Assembly (NCBI GenBank): GCA_035762085.1
Contig: DASTPT010000068.1
Span: 1-45,359, forward strand
DNA from: HRBIN12 sp035762085
Lineage (GTDB): Bacteria > Actinomycetota > UBA4738 > HRBIN12
DNA: 45,359 nt
Direction: 5' to 3'
Part shown: positions 7,935 to 17,242 of the stretch, in pieces
Layout: every line of letters starts with the position of its first letter
How positions within the stretch are numbered: position 1 is the first letter of the stretch
Notes under the pieces: generated by a model
Seen by the model: the letters and a program-made list of their open reading frames with translations, nothing else
What the model was told of the DNA's origin: nothing
Database searches by the model: none
Program-made: the position numbers and the translations under genes

Positions 7935-8981
7935 CTACCGGTCGGCGGCCACGGTCCGCCAGGCCGCCAGCGCCGTCCGCACGTCCTCGTCGTCGATATC
8001 GACATGGGTGACCATCCGCACCCTGCGGGACACGTACGTCGCGCCCACGCCGAGGTCCCGGAGCCGCCCGATCGCCTCGAGCGCGTCCAGTCCCACCGCT
8101 TCCGTGTCGACGAAGACCATGTTCGTTTCAACGTCGGCGGGATCGATCGCGCCCGGCAGGACCGACGCGACGCCCTCGGCCAGCCGGCGGGCGCGCTCGT
8201 GGTCCTCGTGGAGGCGATTCGGGCCCTCCTCGAGCGCGACGAGCCCCGCGGCCGCCACCACCCCGGCCTGCCGCCACGCGCCGCCGAACAGGATCTTCAT
8301 CCGGCGCGCCTCGCGCATCAGCTCCGCGGGGCCGCAGACGAGCGAGCCGATCGGCGCGCCGAGCGCCTTCGAGACGCAGAACATCAGCGTGTCGGCCTCG
8401 GCCGCGATCTCGGTCACCGGGACGCCGCTCGCGACCGCGGCGTTGAAGATCCGCGCCCCGTCCAGGTGCACCGGGAGGTCGTGCTCCCGGGCGACCTTCG
8501 CGATCCCCCGCAGGTCGTCCATCGCCGTCACGCGACCGCCCGCGTGACCGTGCGTGTCCTCGACCGCGACGATGTCCACGATCTCGACGTCCTCGGGGTC
8601 CGGCGCCAGGGCCTCCTGGACCTGCTCCGGGGTGATCTGGCCGCGCCGGTCCCCGCGCAGCCCCCTGAACGCCATCCCCGACAGCGCGGCCGAGCTCATC
8701 ACCTCGGTCGTCGACACGTGCGCCGTGGCCTCGGCGAGCACGAGATGACCCGTGCCGCGGAAATGGAGCCGCAGACCGATCTGGTTCGCCATCGTCCCGG
8801 TCGGGACGTAGAGCGCGGCCTCTTTTCCGACGACCTCGGCGGCGCGCTCCTGGAGCCGGTTCACGGTCGGGTCGTCTCCGAACCAGTCGTCGCCGACCTC
8901 CGCGTCGGCCATCGCGCGGCGCATCGCCGGCGAGGGCGTCGTGACGGTGTCCGAACGCAGGTCGACGCGATAGGCGCTCAC
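7935..8981 (-). CDS. ltaE: Low-specificity L-threonine aldolase
   Basis: PLP enzyme cleaving L-threonine/L-allo-threonine to glycine and acetaldehyde. 348 residues, family-typical length. Motifs: LRSDTVTTPSPAMRRAMADAEVGDD at the N-terminus, PTGTMANQ (PLP phosphate contact), VEDTHGHAGGRV, HLDGARIFNAA (Asp-Arg contact to PLP) and CVSKALGAPIGS with the Schiff-base lysine, then the GGAWRQAG segment. The GTG start lies 9 nt after a perfect TATACT -10 box, so the mRNA would be nearly leaderless. Glycine and C1 metabolism link it loosely to the folate genes further right. Confidence 0.93.
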   Translation of the reverse strand: MSAYRVDLRSDTVTTPSPAMRRAMADAEVGDDWFGDDPTVNRLQERAAEVVGKEAALYVPTGTMANQIGLRLHFRGTGHLVLAEATAHVSTTEVMSSAALSGMAFRGLRGDRRGQITPEQVQEALAPDPEDVEIVDIVAVEDTHGHAGGRVTAMDDLRGIAKVAREHDLPVHLDGARIFNAAVASGVPVTEIAAEADTLMFCVSKALGAPIGSLVCGPAELMREARRMKILFGGAWRQAGVVAAAGLVALEEGPNRLHEDHERARRLAEGVASVLPGAIDPADVETNMVFVDTEAVGLDALEAIGRLRDLGVGATYVSRRVRMVTHVDIDDEDVRTALAAWRTVAADR

Positions 8982-8990
8982 GGTTCGCCC

Positions 8991-8996
8991 AGTATA
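8991..8996 (-). promoter_or_regulatory. -10 box (TATACT) for threonine aldolase
   Basis: Near-consensus -10 hexamer on the minus strand, 9 nt before the GTG start at 8981. No ribosome-binding sequence in between. Confidence 0.55.
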
Positions 8997-9018
8997 GGCG
9001 GGGCCCCGCGGGAGCCGA

Positions 9019-10170
9019 TCAGTACAGGAACATCGGCTTGCCGTCCACGTGGAGGATCTTCGCTCGGTACTGCTCGGCGTCGTACAGGGCGCCGACGTCG
9101 ACCCGCTTCACCCCCTGGCGGACGACGCCGATCGGCACGTTGACGTAGTTGCCGTTGCGCAGGGCGACGAGACGGCCGACCTCGCCGTTCACCACCAGGT
9201 CCGCCGCCATGACCGCATAGTTGATCGCGACCATCAGGTCCAGCGAGTCGGGGTTGCCCGAGCGCATCAGGTAGCCCAGCTGCTGGTAGATGATGCCCTC
9301 GCCGGTGATCTCCTTCAGGGCCTCGCCGGTGACCTCACCGATCCCGCCCAGCTTCTGGTGGCCGTAGGCATCCGCGGTCCCGCCCTGGACCATCTGACCG
9401 CCGACCATCGTGGCGCCCTCGGAGATCGTCATCATCGCGTAGCGGCTGGGGTTCGAGCGCTTGTCGTCCATCAGCATCTGCGCGAGCTTCTCCACGTCGA
9501 ACGGGACCTCGCTGATGATCGCGCGTTCGACGCCCGACAGGTACGCGGACACGAGGGAGGTCTCGCCGCTGTAGCGGCCGAACACCTCCACGACCGCGAG
9601 ACGTTCGTGCGAGCCGGCGCTGGTACGCAGCTGGTGGATGAAGATGACCGTCCGCGTGACCGCGGTCGAGAAGCCGATGCAGTAGTCGGTCCCGTGGACG
9701 TCGTTGTCCATCGTCTTCGGGATCGCGACGACCGGGACACCCTCCTCGTGCAGCCGCAGCGCGAACGAGAGGGTGTCGTCGCCGCCGATCGGGATCATGG
9801 CGTCGATCTTCAGCCGGTCGAGCACCTTCAGGATGTGCGGCGTGTGGTCGCGGATCTCCTCGTCCTGCCGGCCCCCCCCGCGCAGGAAGGCCGGCTCGTC
9901 GGCGGCCTTCACCTTCGCCGGGTTCGTGCGCGACGTGTGGAGCACCGTCCCGCCCGTCCGGTCGATCGTGCGCACGGACGCGGCGTCCAGGTCGACGGTG
10001 TTCGCGGCCACCGACTCGGGGTCGTCGGGATCGCACTCGAGCAGCCCGCCCCAGCCGCGACGGACGCCCACGATGTCGTGGCCCTCCTCTTCGGCCCGCA
10101 GGGTGACCGCCTTGATGCAGGCGTTCAGGCCGGGGACGTCGCCCCCGCCGGTCAGGATGCCGATCCTCAT
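9019..10170 (-). CDS. pfp: Phosphofructokinase with PPi-type donor signature
   Basis: Group III phosphofructokinase, 383 residues, interconverting fructose-6-phosphate and fructose-1,6-bisphosphate. Starts MRIGILTGGGDVPGLNA. The donor-determining positions read GGDD (129-132) and PKTMDND (151-157): Asp at the position equivalent to Gly104 and Lys at Gly124 of the classic enzyme, the combination seen in pyrophosphate-dependent PFKs. It also has an extra segment near 95-112 (FLRGGGRQDEEI). An ATG preceded by GGAGG at 8 nt supports the start. It lies 15 nt downstream of a second, ATP-type pfk on the same strand. A reversible PPi enzyme is inferred from these residues, not proven. Confidence 0.9.
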   Translation of the reverse strand: MRIGILTGGGDVPGLNACIKAVTLRAEEEGHDIVGVRRGWGGLLECDPDDPESVAANTVDLDAASVRTIDRTGGTVLHTSRTNPAKVKAADEPAFLRGGGRQDEEIRDHTPHILKVLDRLKIDAMIPIGGDDTLSFALRLHEEGVPVVAIPKTMDNDVHGTDYCIGFSTAVTRTVIFIHQLRTSAGSHERLAVVEVFGRYSGETSLVSAYLSGVERAIISEVPFDVEKLAQMLMDDKRSNPSRYAMMTISEGATMVGGQMVQGGTADAYGHQKLGGIGEVTGEALKEITGEGIIYQQLGYLMRSGNPDSLDLMVAINYAVMAADLVVNGEVGRLVALRNGNYVNVPIGVVRQGVKRVDVGALYDAEQYRAKILHVDGKPMFLY

Positions 10171-10185
10171 CGCGCGAACCTCCGC

Positions 10186-11214
<1,029 letters not shown>

Positions 11215-11280
11215 GCAGCTCCTCGTCGAGGCGGGCCGGCTCAAGGCCGTGCCCGCGAAGGTCGAGTCACGATTCTAGGC

Positions 11281-12357
11281 ATGCGAACGAACGCGCTGGT
11301 CGCCCTGGTCGCGGGCCTGCTCGCGGCCGCCCTGGTCGCGCCCGCCCATCCGGCGCTGGCGCACGACGCGGACGCCTTCCGGCGCGAGCTCGGCCTGCAG
11401 GACCCGGACCTGGCCGGCGATCCCCGCGTGGAGCGCCTGGTCCGGCTCCACCTGCGGTCGGACGGGCTCCTGCGCGAGGTCGCCCGGCTCGAGCGGGAGA
11501 TCGGGCGCGCGGCGGTGGCCTACGCGCAGGCGGTCCGCAGGGCTCGGGCGGCCGACGCCGCCCTGGCACAGGCCGAGGCGACGCTCGACGCCAGGATCGA
11601 CGCGGCGTACGAGCTCGGTCCGGGGGCGGCGGTCGAGGCGCTGCTCGGCGCCCGGACGCTCGGTGATCTGGCCTCGATCTCGGAGTTCGTGTCCAGCACC
11701 GTGGCGCTCGACGAGCGGGTCCTCGCCGACGTCGCGCGGACGCATGTGGTCTCGGTGTCGCTCCGCGCCCTCGCCGAGGCCGAGCTCCGGCCGATCGCCC
11801 CCCGTCTGGACGAGCTCCGCGCGGGGCTCGAACGCCTGCGTGGCGACCTCCAGGAGGCCGCGGCGCTGGCCGAAGAGGCGCGCGTCGAGGACGAGTGGTT
11901 CGAGCAGCAGCTGCTGGCGCTCTCCGAGGCCGAGGCGCGCGCGCAGACGTGGGAGGACCTGCAGACCCTCACCTGGGGCGAGGACGAAACGCCGTACCTG
12001 GCACTGCTCGGACCGACGGGCGGGCGGACGTGCGACACGCCGGAGGGCCTCGTCGCGACGGGCGAGCGCTTCACCGGCTACGCCTCCTGGTACGGGTGGG
12101 AGTTCGGCGGGCAGCCGACCGCCATGGGAGCGATCTTCGACCCGACGCTGTTCACGGCCGCGAACCGCTGGCTGCCGATGGGCACCTTCCTGCGGGTGCG
12201 CCACGGCGACCGGTGCGCGATCGTCCTCGTGAACGACCGGGGCCCGTACGGGAACCTCGAACGGGTGATCGACCTGTCGATGGCGTCTGCGCACTACCTG
12301 GGGGTCGGCGTCTCGTGGGTCGAGGCCGAGGTGTTGGTCGTCGCCACGCCGGGCTGA
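11281..12357 (+). CDS. Exported coiled-coil protein with RlpA-like double-psi beta-barrel
   Basis: 358 residues. Residues 1-27 form a Sec signal peptide (hydrophobic core, cleavage near HPALA). Residues about 35-230 are rich in Glu, Arg, Ala and Leu in heptad-like spacing and should form a coiled coil like those of NlpC/P60-type wall hydrolase partners. The C-terminal third (about 260-358) is an RlpA-type domain: TGYASWYGWEFGGQPTAMG, DPTLFTAANRWLPMGTFLRV and VNDRGPYGNLERVIDLS, with the Asp expected in the active cleft. RlpA proteins are septal lytic transglycosylases in Gram-negatives; here a cell-wall role is likely, activity unproven. No SPOR domain. Start is the only ATG giving an intact signal peptide. 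Confidence 0.87.
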   Translation: MRTNALVALVAGLLAAALVAPAHPALAHDADAFRRELGLQDPDLAGDPRVERLVRLHLRSDGLLREVARLEREIGRAAVAYAQAVRRARAADAALAQAEATLDARIDAAYELGPGAAVEALLGARTLGDLASISEFVSSTVALDERVLADVARTHVVSVSLRALAEAELRPIAPRLDELRAGLERLRGDLQEAAALAEEARVEDEWFEQQLLALSEAEARAQTWEDLQTLTWGEDETPYLALLGPTGGRTCDTPEGLVATGERFTGYASWYGWEFGGQPTAMGAIFDPTLFTAANRWLPMGTFLRVRHGDRCAIVLVNDRGPYGNLERVIDLSMASAHYLGVGVSWVEAEVLVVATPG

Positions 12358-12409
12358 CCGGCACCGATGGACCCGGACCTCCGGCCACCCTCGCCCGGGG
12401 ACCGTCCGA

Positions 12410-12415
12410 TAGAGT
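12410..12415 (+). promoter_or_regulatory. -10 box (TAGAGT) for the 44-aa gene
   Basis: TANNNT hexamer 6 nt before ATG 12422; leaderless geometry. Confidence 0.45.
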
Positions 12416-12421
12416 GGGGAC

Positions 12422-12556
12422 ATGCTCGCTTCGTGGGGCTTCCTGGAGTGGTTCTTCGCCGGGGTCCTCGGGATCCTGGTCGGCGTGATCGGCCTGTTCT
12501 TCGTCTACATCGTCGCCCAGCTGTTCGTGAACCCGGCGCGCCGAGCGTCGCGCTGA
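12422..12556 (+). CDS. 44-aa single-pass membrane protein, unknown
   Basis: MLASWGFLEWFFAGVL begins a 44-residue peptide with one continuous hydrophobic segment of about 28 residues (WFFAGVLGILVGVIGLFFVYIVAQLF) and a basic tail NPARRASR. The tail charge predicts the C-terminus inside. Support for being a gene: a -10 box 6 nt before the ATG, an intact frame in a gap that otherwise has no gene, and a strong hairpin 16 nt after the stop. I do not recognise the family; function unknown. Confidence 0.6.
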   Translation: MLASWGFLEWFFAGVLGILVGVIGLFFVYIVAQLFVNPARRASR

Positions 12557-12571
12557 CCCGTCGGTGACACG

Positions 12572-12593
12572 GGCGCACGGGGGCGCGTGCGCC
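12572..12593. terminator. Perfect 8-bp hairpin between convergent genes
   Basis: Arms GGCGCACG and CGTGCGCC with a 6-nt loop, lying between the stop of the 44-aa gene and the stop of the ferritin gene. No U-run, as is common for GC-rich actinobacterial terminators, so a bidirectional terminator is plausible but not certain. Confidence 0.5.
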
Positions 12594-12621
12594 GGTCGCT
12601 CGCGCTGGGTCCGACCCGCGG

Positions 12622-13128
12622 TCAGCCGCCTTCCGACTCCGGTCGACGGTTCCGGAGCTCGCGGTCGAGGACGAACAGGGTCGCGGGATCCTCCCCGATC
12701 GCGCGGAGGGTCTGCACCACGTCGTCGGCCTGCTTCTCCTCCTCGACCTGCTCGGTCACGAACCACTGGAGGAAGGCCTGCGCCGCGTGGTCCCCTTTCT
12801 CGATCGCCGTCGTGGTCAGCCGGTCGATGGCCGCGCTCACGTTGCGCTCGGCCTCGAGCGCCTGCTCGAACGCGTCGAGCAGCGAGCGGAACTCCGTCGG
12901 AGGCGCCTCGATCGTGCCGAGCGTGACGCGCCCGCCCCGGTCGACGATGTGGTCGAAGAACTTCATCGCGTGCGAGCGCTCCTCCTCCGCCTGCATCCGG
13001 AACCAGTGGGCGGCGCCGGGCATGTTCGCCGACTCGCAGTATGCGGACATCGACAGGTACAGGTGGCTCGAGTAGAGCTCGCCACCCAGCTGCGCGTTCA
13101 GCGCGGCCTCCAGCTCTGGGTTGAGCAT
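12622..13128 (-). CDS. ftnA: Ferritin (FtnA-type)
   Basis: Iron-storage cage subunit that oxidises Fe(II) and stores the mineral. 168 residues forming a four-helix bundle. The ferroxidase ligands fall exactly at the E. coli FtnA numbers: Glu17, Glu50, His53, Glu94, Gln127 and Glu130. C-terminal tail is acidic/basic and lacks the haem-binding Met of bacterioferritin. Start ATG preceded by AAAGAGG. A TAGGCT box about 30 nt upstream may be its promoter. Convergent with the 44-aa gene. Confidence 0.95.
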   Translation of the reverse strand: MLNPELEAALNAQLGGELYSSHLYLSMSAYCESANMPGAAHWFRMQAEEERSHAMKFFDHIVDRGGRVTLGTIEAPPTEFRSLLDAFEQALEAERNVSAAIDRLTTTAIEKGDHAAQAFLQWFVTEQVEEEKQADDVVQTLRAIGEDPATLFVLDRELRNRRPESEGG

Positions 13129-13160
13129 CGCTCGCCTCTTTCGTCGCGGACGCGCTCAGC

Positions 13161-13868
13161 CTACCGGGTGGAGACCTCGGCCGGGTCGGCGAGGCGGAGC
13201 TCGGCCACCACCGGGAGATGGTCGCTCGCGACCCTGGCCTCGGGCATGACCGAGGGCACGATCACGCGCTCGACCTTCACCTGCTCGGACACGAACAGGT
13301 AGTCGATCCGGGCGGTGGGGTCGGAGGCCGGGAACGTCTCGCCCGCGACATCGCCGCCCAGGAGCCACGCGTCCCAGAACCGGTCGCCGAGGAACGTCAT
13401 CGCGCGCCCGTCCGGCGTCTCGTTGCAGTCCCCGCCGATCAGGACCGGGCCGTCACGTCCGCGGGTGAGGTCCGCGAGCTCCTCGGCCGCGTGCAGGCGC
13501 TCCAGCGGGTGCAGGCCCAGGTGGATCGCGTAGACCCAGAGCCGTCGCCCGGCCCTTCCGACCTGCGCGACGAGCGCTCCCCTCGGGTACAGGGGCCTGC
13601 GGACGTCGGCGAACCGGTGGAGCCGGCGCTCGACGATCCGCCAGGGCGGGCGCGCGAGCACCGCGTTCTTGACGCGCCGCCGGAACGGCGACCACGGGTC
13701 GCGGGCCACCTGCATGCCGAGCGCCCTCGCGCAGCGCCGCAGCGCCAAACGCCCGCCGGTCTCGTTCAGCAGCACCACGTCCGGCTCGAAGTGCCCGATG
13801 ACGCCGACGACTCGGTCGAGGCCGTCGCGGAAGCCCCGCACGTTGTAGACGACGACGCGCAGCCGCAC
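13161..13868 (-). CDS. Endonuclease/exonuclease/phosphatase (EEP) family hydrolase
   Basis: 235 residues with the EEP fold common to exonuclease III, DNase I and sphingomyelinases. Motifs: VVVYNVRG (Asn), DVVLLNETGG (metal Glu), VYAIHLGLHPLERL (catalytic His), LIGGDCNETPDG (Asp/Asn), ARIDYLFVS and the terminal ASDHLPVVAEL with the catalytic Asp-His pair, so it should be active. No signal peptide. GTG start lies 6 nt from a TACGCT -10 box. Whether it cuts nucleic acid or a phosphodiester metabolite is unknown. Confidence 0.88.
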   Translation of the reverse strand: MRLRVVVYNVRGFRDGLDRVVGVIGHFEPDVVLLNETGGRLALRRCARALGMQVARDPWSPFRRRVKNAVLARPPWRIVERRLHRFADVRRPLYPRGALVAQVGRAGRRLWVYAIHLGLHPLERLHAAEELADLTRGRDGPVLIGGDCNETPDGRAMTFLGDRFWDAWLLGGDVAGETFPASDPTARIDYLFVSEQVKVERVIVPSVMPEARVASDHLPVVAELRLADPAEVSTR

Positions 13869-13874
13869 GCCTGG

Positions 13875-13880
13875 AGCGTA
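13875..13880 (-). promoter_or_regulatory. -10 box (TACGCT) for the EEP hydrolase
   Basis: TANNNT hexamer 6 nt before the GTG at 13868 on the minus strand; leaderless geometry. Confidence 0.5.
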
Positions 13881-13903
13881 TGCCCGCGACCCCCTCGGCG
13901 GAA

Positions 13904-14842
13904 CTAGGCGGCCACGATCGTCGTGCCGGTGGCGCCGTCGAGGGCCTCGGGCGCGCTCTCCAGGTCGCCGATCACGGCCCGGCGCCCGCCTGCCTCGATG
14001 AACCGCACGGCTGCCTCGACCTTCGGCCCCATCGAGCCCGCGGCGAACTCGCCCGCGTCCATCAGGGTCCGCGCCTCGGCGGCCGTCATCCGCTCGATCG
14101 GCTCGGCGTGGTCGCTGCCGAACCCGCGCTGGGCATGGTCCACGTCGGTGAGGACGAGCAGCGTGGGCGCCTCGACGTCGCGGGCCAGGATCGCCGCGGC
14201 GAGGTCCTTATCCACCACGCCCTCGCGCGGCGCGAGCCGGGGACCGTCGTCCACGACCGGCACGCCGCCGCCGCCCGATGCGATCACCACCACGCCGCCG
14301 GCGACCAGCTGCCGGATGACGGGCGCCTCGACGATCGAGTAGGGATCCGGCGAGGGCACCACCCGGCGCCAGCCGCCGTGCGGGTCCGAACGCATCACGT
14401 ACCCCCGCTCCGCGGCGAGCTTCTTCGCCTCGTCCTCCTCGTAGAAGGGGCCGATCGGCTTCGTCGGGTTCGCGAACGCCGGGTCGTCCGGCCGAACGCG
14501 TGTGAGCGAGAGGACGGTCACGACCGGGCGCTCCATCCCGCGCTCGAAGAACACGTCGCCGATCGTGACCTGCAACAGGTAGCCGATCAGGCCCTGGCTC
14601 TCGGCGCCGCAGGCGTCGAGCGGCATCGGGTTCACCCAGCCGCGCGCCGCCTCCTGCTGCAGCAGGATGCGGCCGACCTGCGGGCCATTGCCGTGGGTGA
14701 GCACCACCTGCCAGCCCGCGGCCGCGATCTCGGCGACCTTCTCGGCGGCCCCTCGGGCGGAGGCGAACATGTTCTCGTACGAGTCCTCCTCGCCCCTGCG
14801 GAGCAAGGCGTTCCCGCCGAGCGCGATGACCACGCGTTCCAT
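13904..14842 (-). CDS. arcC: Carbamate kinase
   Basis: Reversible transfer between ATP and carbamoyl phosphate. 312 residues, the normal length. Motifs: VVIALGGNALLRRGE, VLTHGNGPQVG (carbamate/phosphate loop), the PLDACGAESQGLIGYLLQ segment, VIASGGGGVPVV, VVDKDLAAAILA and the LTDVDHAQRGF ending region, then AAGSMGPKVEAA. ATG with GGAGG at 8 nt. It follows a COG2403-type GTPase gene by 23 nt, a pairing that suggests the real substrate may not be simple arginine-deiminase carbamoyl phosphate, since no arcA or argF lies nearby. Confidence 0.94.
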   Translation of the reverse strand: MERVVIALGGNALLRRGEEDSYENMFASARGAAEKVAEIAAAGWQVVLTHGNGPQVGRILLQQEAARGWVNPMPLDACGAESQGLIGYLLQVTIGDVFFERGMERPVVTVLSLTRVRPDDPAFANPTKPIGPFYEEDEAKKLAAERGYVMRSDPHGGWRRVVPSPDPYSIVEAPVIRQLVAGGVVVIASGGGGVPVVDDGPRLAPREGVVDKDLAAAILARDVEAPTLLVLTDVDHAQRGFGSDHAEPIERMTAAEARTLMDAGEFAAGSMGPKVEAAVRFIEAGGRRAVIGDLESAPEALDGATGTTIVAA

Positions 14843-14865
14843 GGGGAAGACCTCCTGCGCGAACG

Positions 14866-16179
14866 CTACCCCAGCACAGGGGCCAGGACGTCCAACAGGG
14901 AGGGAGAGCCCGGACGGATCTCGAGGTCGTAGCGAACGCGCACGGCCGGCTTGCGGATGTCGATCACCCGCCGCAGGTCGATCGGCGTGCCGATGACCAC
15001 GACGTCGGCCTCCGTCGCGTCGATGATCTTCTCCATCTCCTGGAGCTGGCCATCCGAATACCCCATCGCCGGCAGCACCGGTCCGACGTCGTACTTGCGG
15101 AACGTCTCGTCGATCGTGCCGAGCGCCCACGGGCGCGGGTCGACGATCTCGGCGGCTCCGTTCGCACGGGCGGCGACCACGCCAGCCCCGAACTTCATCT
15201 CGCCGTGGGTCAGCGTCGGTCCGTCCTCGACGACGAGGACACGCTTGCCGGCGATCGCGTTGGGATCGTCGACGCTGACCCGGCTGTCCGCCTTCACGAT
15301 CGTCGCGCCCGGGTTCAGCTCCTCGACGGTCCGCAGGAGCGAGTCGACCTGATCCGCCGAGGCGGAGTCCATCTTGTTCACCACGACGACATCGGCCATC
15401 CGCAGGTTGGCCTCCCCCGGGTGGTAGCTCGTCTCGTGCCCGGCCCGCAGCGGGTCGGCGACGACCACGTTGACGGTCGGGCGATAGAAGGGCAGATCGT
15501 TGTTGCCGCCGTCCCACAGCAGCACGTCGCACTCGGCCTGCGCCTGCTCGAGGATCGCCCCGTAGTCGACGCCCGCGTAGATGATCGTCCCCGTCGTGAT
15601 GTGCGGCTCGTACTCCTCGCGCTCCTCGATCGTGGTGTCGTACCGGTCGAGGTCCTCGAGCGTCGCGTACCGCTGCACGCGCTGCGCCACGAGGTCGCCG
15701 TACGGCATGGGGTGACGGACGGCCACGACGCGCCTGCCAGCGTCCTTCAGCGTCTCCGCGATCGCGCGGGTCGTCTGGCTCTTCCCCGAGCCGGTGCGGA
15801 CGGCGCACACGGAGACGACCGGCACCGTGGCGTCGAGCATCGTGTCGTTCGGCCCGAGCAACACGAAGTTCGCGCCGGCCGCCAGGGCCTCGCTCGCCTT
15901 GTGCATCACGTACTCGTGGCTCACGTCCGAGTAGCTGAACACCACGTCGTCCACCCTCAGGTCGTGGATCAGGCGAGAGAGCTCGCTCTCGTCGTGGATC
16001 CGGATCCCCTCCGGGTAGCGAGGGCCGGCGAGGGAGGCGGGGTACGTGCGGTCGTTGATGAAGGGGATCTGCGTCGCCGTGAACGCCACGACCTCGTACG
16101 CCTCCAGGTCGCGGTACACGACGTTGAAGTTGTGGAAGTCGCGACCCGCGGCTCCCATGATCAGGACACGACGCGGCAT
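14866..16179 (-). CDS. Cyclic 2,3-diphosphoglycerate synthetase-like P-loop protein (COG2403 type)
   Basis: 437 residues. N-terminal Rossmann-like part (MPRRVLIMGAAGRDFHNFNVVYRD) precedes a P-loop domain with SVCAVRTGSGKSQTTRAIA near residues 120-140 and VVVNKMDSA, a GTPase-like NKxD motif, in the middle; the end reads DVVVIGTPIDLRRVIDIRKPAVRVRYDLEI. The family is named after the archaeal enzyme making cyclic 2,3-diphosphoglycerate, but most bacterial members are untested. ATG with AAAGGA upstream. Immediately upstream of carbamate kinase on the same strand, so the two likely act together. Function in this organism is open. Confidence 0.82.
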   Translation of the reverse strand: MPRRVLIMGAAGRDFHNFNVVYRDLEAYEVVAFTATQIPFINDRTYPASLAGPRYPEGIRIHDESELSRLIHDLRVDDVVFSYSDVSHEYVMHKASEALAAGANFVLLGPNDTMLDATVPVVSVCAVRTGSGKSQTTRAIAETLKDAGRRVVAVRHPMPYGDLVAQRVQRYATLEDLDRYDTTIEEREEYEPHITTGTIIYAGVDYGAILEQAQAECDVLLWDGGNNDLPFYRPTVNVVVADPLRAGHETSYHPGEANLRMADVVVVNKMDSASADQVDSLLRTVEELNPGATIVKADSRVSVDDPNAIAGKRVLVVEDGPTLTHGEMKFGAGVVAARANGAAEIVDPRPWALGTIDETFRKYDVGPVLPAMGYSDGQLQEMEKIIDATEADVVVIGTPIDLRRVIDIRKPAVRVRYDLEIRPGSPSLLDVLAPVLG

Positions 16180-16285
16180 GGCTGGTCCTTTCGCGGAAGG
16201 TGTGATGCGCGGGAAGGCCGGGCGGCCCCGCTCTTCGTTCCGGAATCTACCCGGAAACCTCCACCCGTGGCATCCGACCGACGGG

Positions 16286-17116
16286 CTAGGTCGAACCCCA
16301 CCGCTGGCCGCCGGCGTCCGCGAGGACGCCGCCGAACGGCCTCGAGAAGTGGCTGACCGCGACGCCCCAGCGCGCCTCGCGCGCCTGGTCGAGCAGCGCG
16401 ACGCGCGACGCGGCCCCCTCCTCGGGGTCCTCGTCGTGGTTCGAATCCCACCCGGGGTGCGCGACCTGGATGGGCACGTGCAGGAGATCGCCCGTGAACA
16501 GCATCGTGAACGGCCCGTCGGCGAGGATCGCGCTCCGGTGACCCGGCGTGTGGCCGGGCGAGTGGACGACGTGGAGGCCCGGGACGATCTCGCGGTCCTC
16601 GGGCGACAGGTCGAGCATCCCCGCCTCCTCCAGGATCAGCATCGCCTCCCACCCGTTGAGATCCTCGTCGTCCGCGTGCGAGAAGAACGTCCAGTCGGCC
16701 GGGTGGACGTGGTGCACGGCGTTCGGGAACCTTGCCTCGCCGTCGGGGCGGCAGGCGCCACCCGCATGATCGGCGTGCAGGTGCGTGTGGACGACGTGCG
16801 CGACATCCTCGGCGTCGGCGCCCGCCTCCGCGAGCTCAGCGTCGATCCGCCCGACCACGTCGAACGGCGGGCGCCCCAGGTGCCCGATCCCCGTGTCGAC
16901 GAGCACGAGACCCGCCGAGGTCCGCAGCAGGAACGCGTGGACGTGCCAGGCCCAACTGCCCTCGTCTGCGCCCTCGAACGCCCACGGATATCGCTCGCGC
17001 TCGACGTCCCAGTCGACGGCGCGGCCGGGCGCCTCGTCGGCGAGCGGCAGCGGCGCGAACCCGTCGCACAGCGGGACGACCTCGACGTCCCCGACGCGGA
17101 TCAGCGGATGCGGCAC
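16286..17116 (-). CDS. MBL-fold metallo-hydrolase
   Basis: 276 residues. The beta-lactamase fold is marked by LVDTGIGH, the zinc motif HTHLHADHAGG, HSPGHTPGHRSAI (third ligand His), LFTGDLLH (bridging Asp) and a C-terminal VSHFSRP His. This layout is that of lactonase/hydrolase-type MBL proteins (for example AHL-lactonase relatives). No signal peptide. The GTG start sits 7 nt from a TACGCT -10 box, supporting this start over longer versions. Substrate unknown. Divergent from the cyclase gene. Confidence 0.88.
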   Translation of the reverse strand: MPHPLIRVGDVEVVPLCDGFAPLPLADEAPGRAVDWDVERERYPWAFEGADEGSWAWHVHAFLLRTSAGLVLVDTGIGHLGRPPFDVVGRIDAELAEAGADAEDVAHVVHTHLHADHAGGACRPDGEARFPNAVHHVHPADWTFFSHADDEDLNGWEAMLILEEAGMLDLSPEDREIVPGLHVVHSPGHTPGHRSAILADGPFTMLFTGDLLHVPIQVAHPGWDSNHDEDPEEGAASRVALLDQAREARWGVAVSHFSRPFGGVLADAGGQRWGST

Positions 17117-17123
17117 AGTGGCG

Positions 17124-17129
17124 AGCGTA
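17124..17129 (-). promoter_or_regulatory. -10 box (TACGCT) for the MBL hydrolase
   Basis: TANNNT hexamer 7 nt before the GTG at 17116; leaderless geometry. Confidence 0.5.
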
Positions 17130-17192
17130 CCGGCGCGCTAGGTCACCCGCCAGTCGGCTGCCCGTCCCCTCGTTCCAGGCCCGAGGCAGGTC

Positions 17193-17198
17193 TACACT
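17193..17198 (+). promoter_or_regulatory. -10 box (TACACT) for the cyclase gene
   Basis: TANNNT hexamer that would start a transcript with a leader of about 38 nt carrying GAGGGG 6 nt before ATG 17243. Confidence 0.4.
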
Positions 17199-17242
17199 CC
17201 GATGGGCGACTGCGGGGACCTCCAAGCGGCGAGGGGCGGCTC

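Noticed and set aside
17202..17204. ATG 3 nt after the TACACT box as the cyclase start
   Set aside because: It is out of frame with the cyclase; ATG 17243 is in frame and has GAGGGG upstream.
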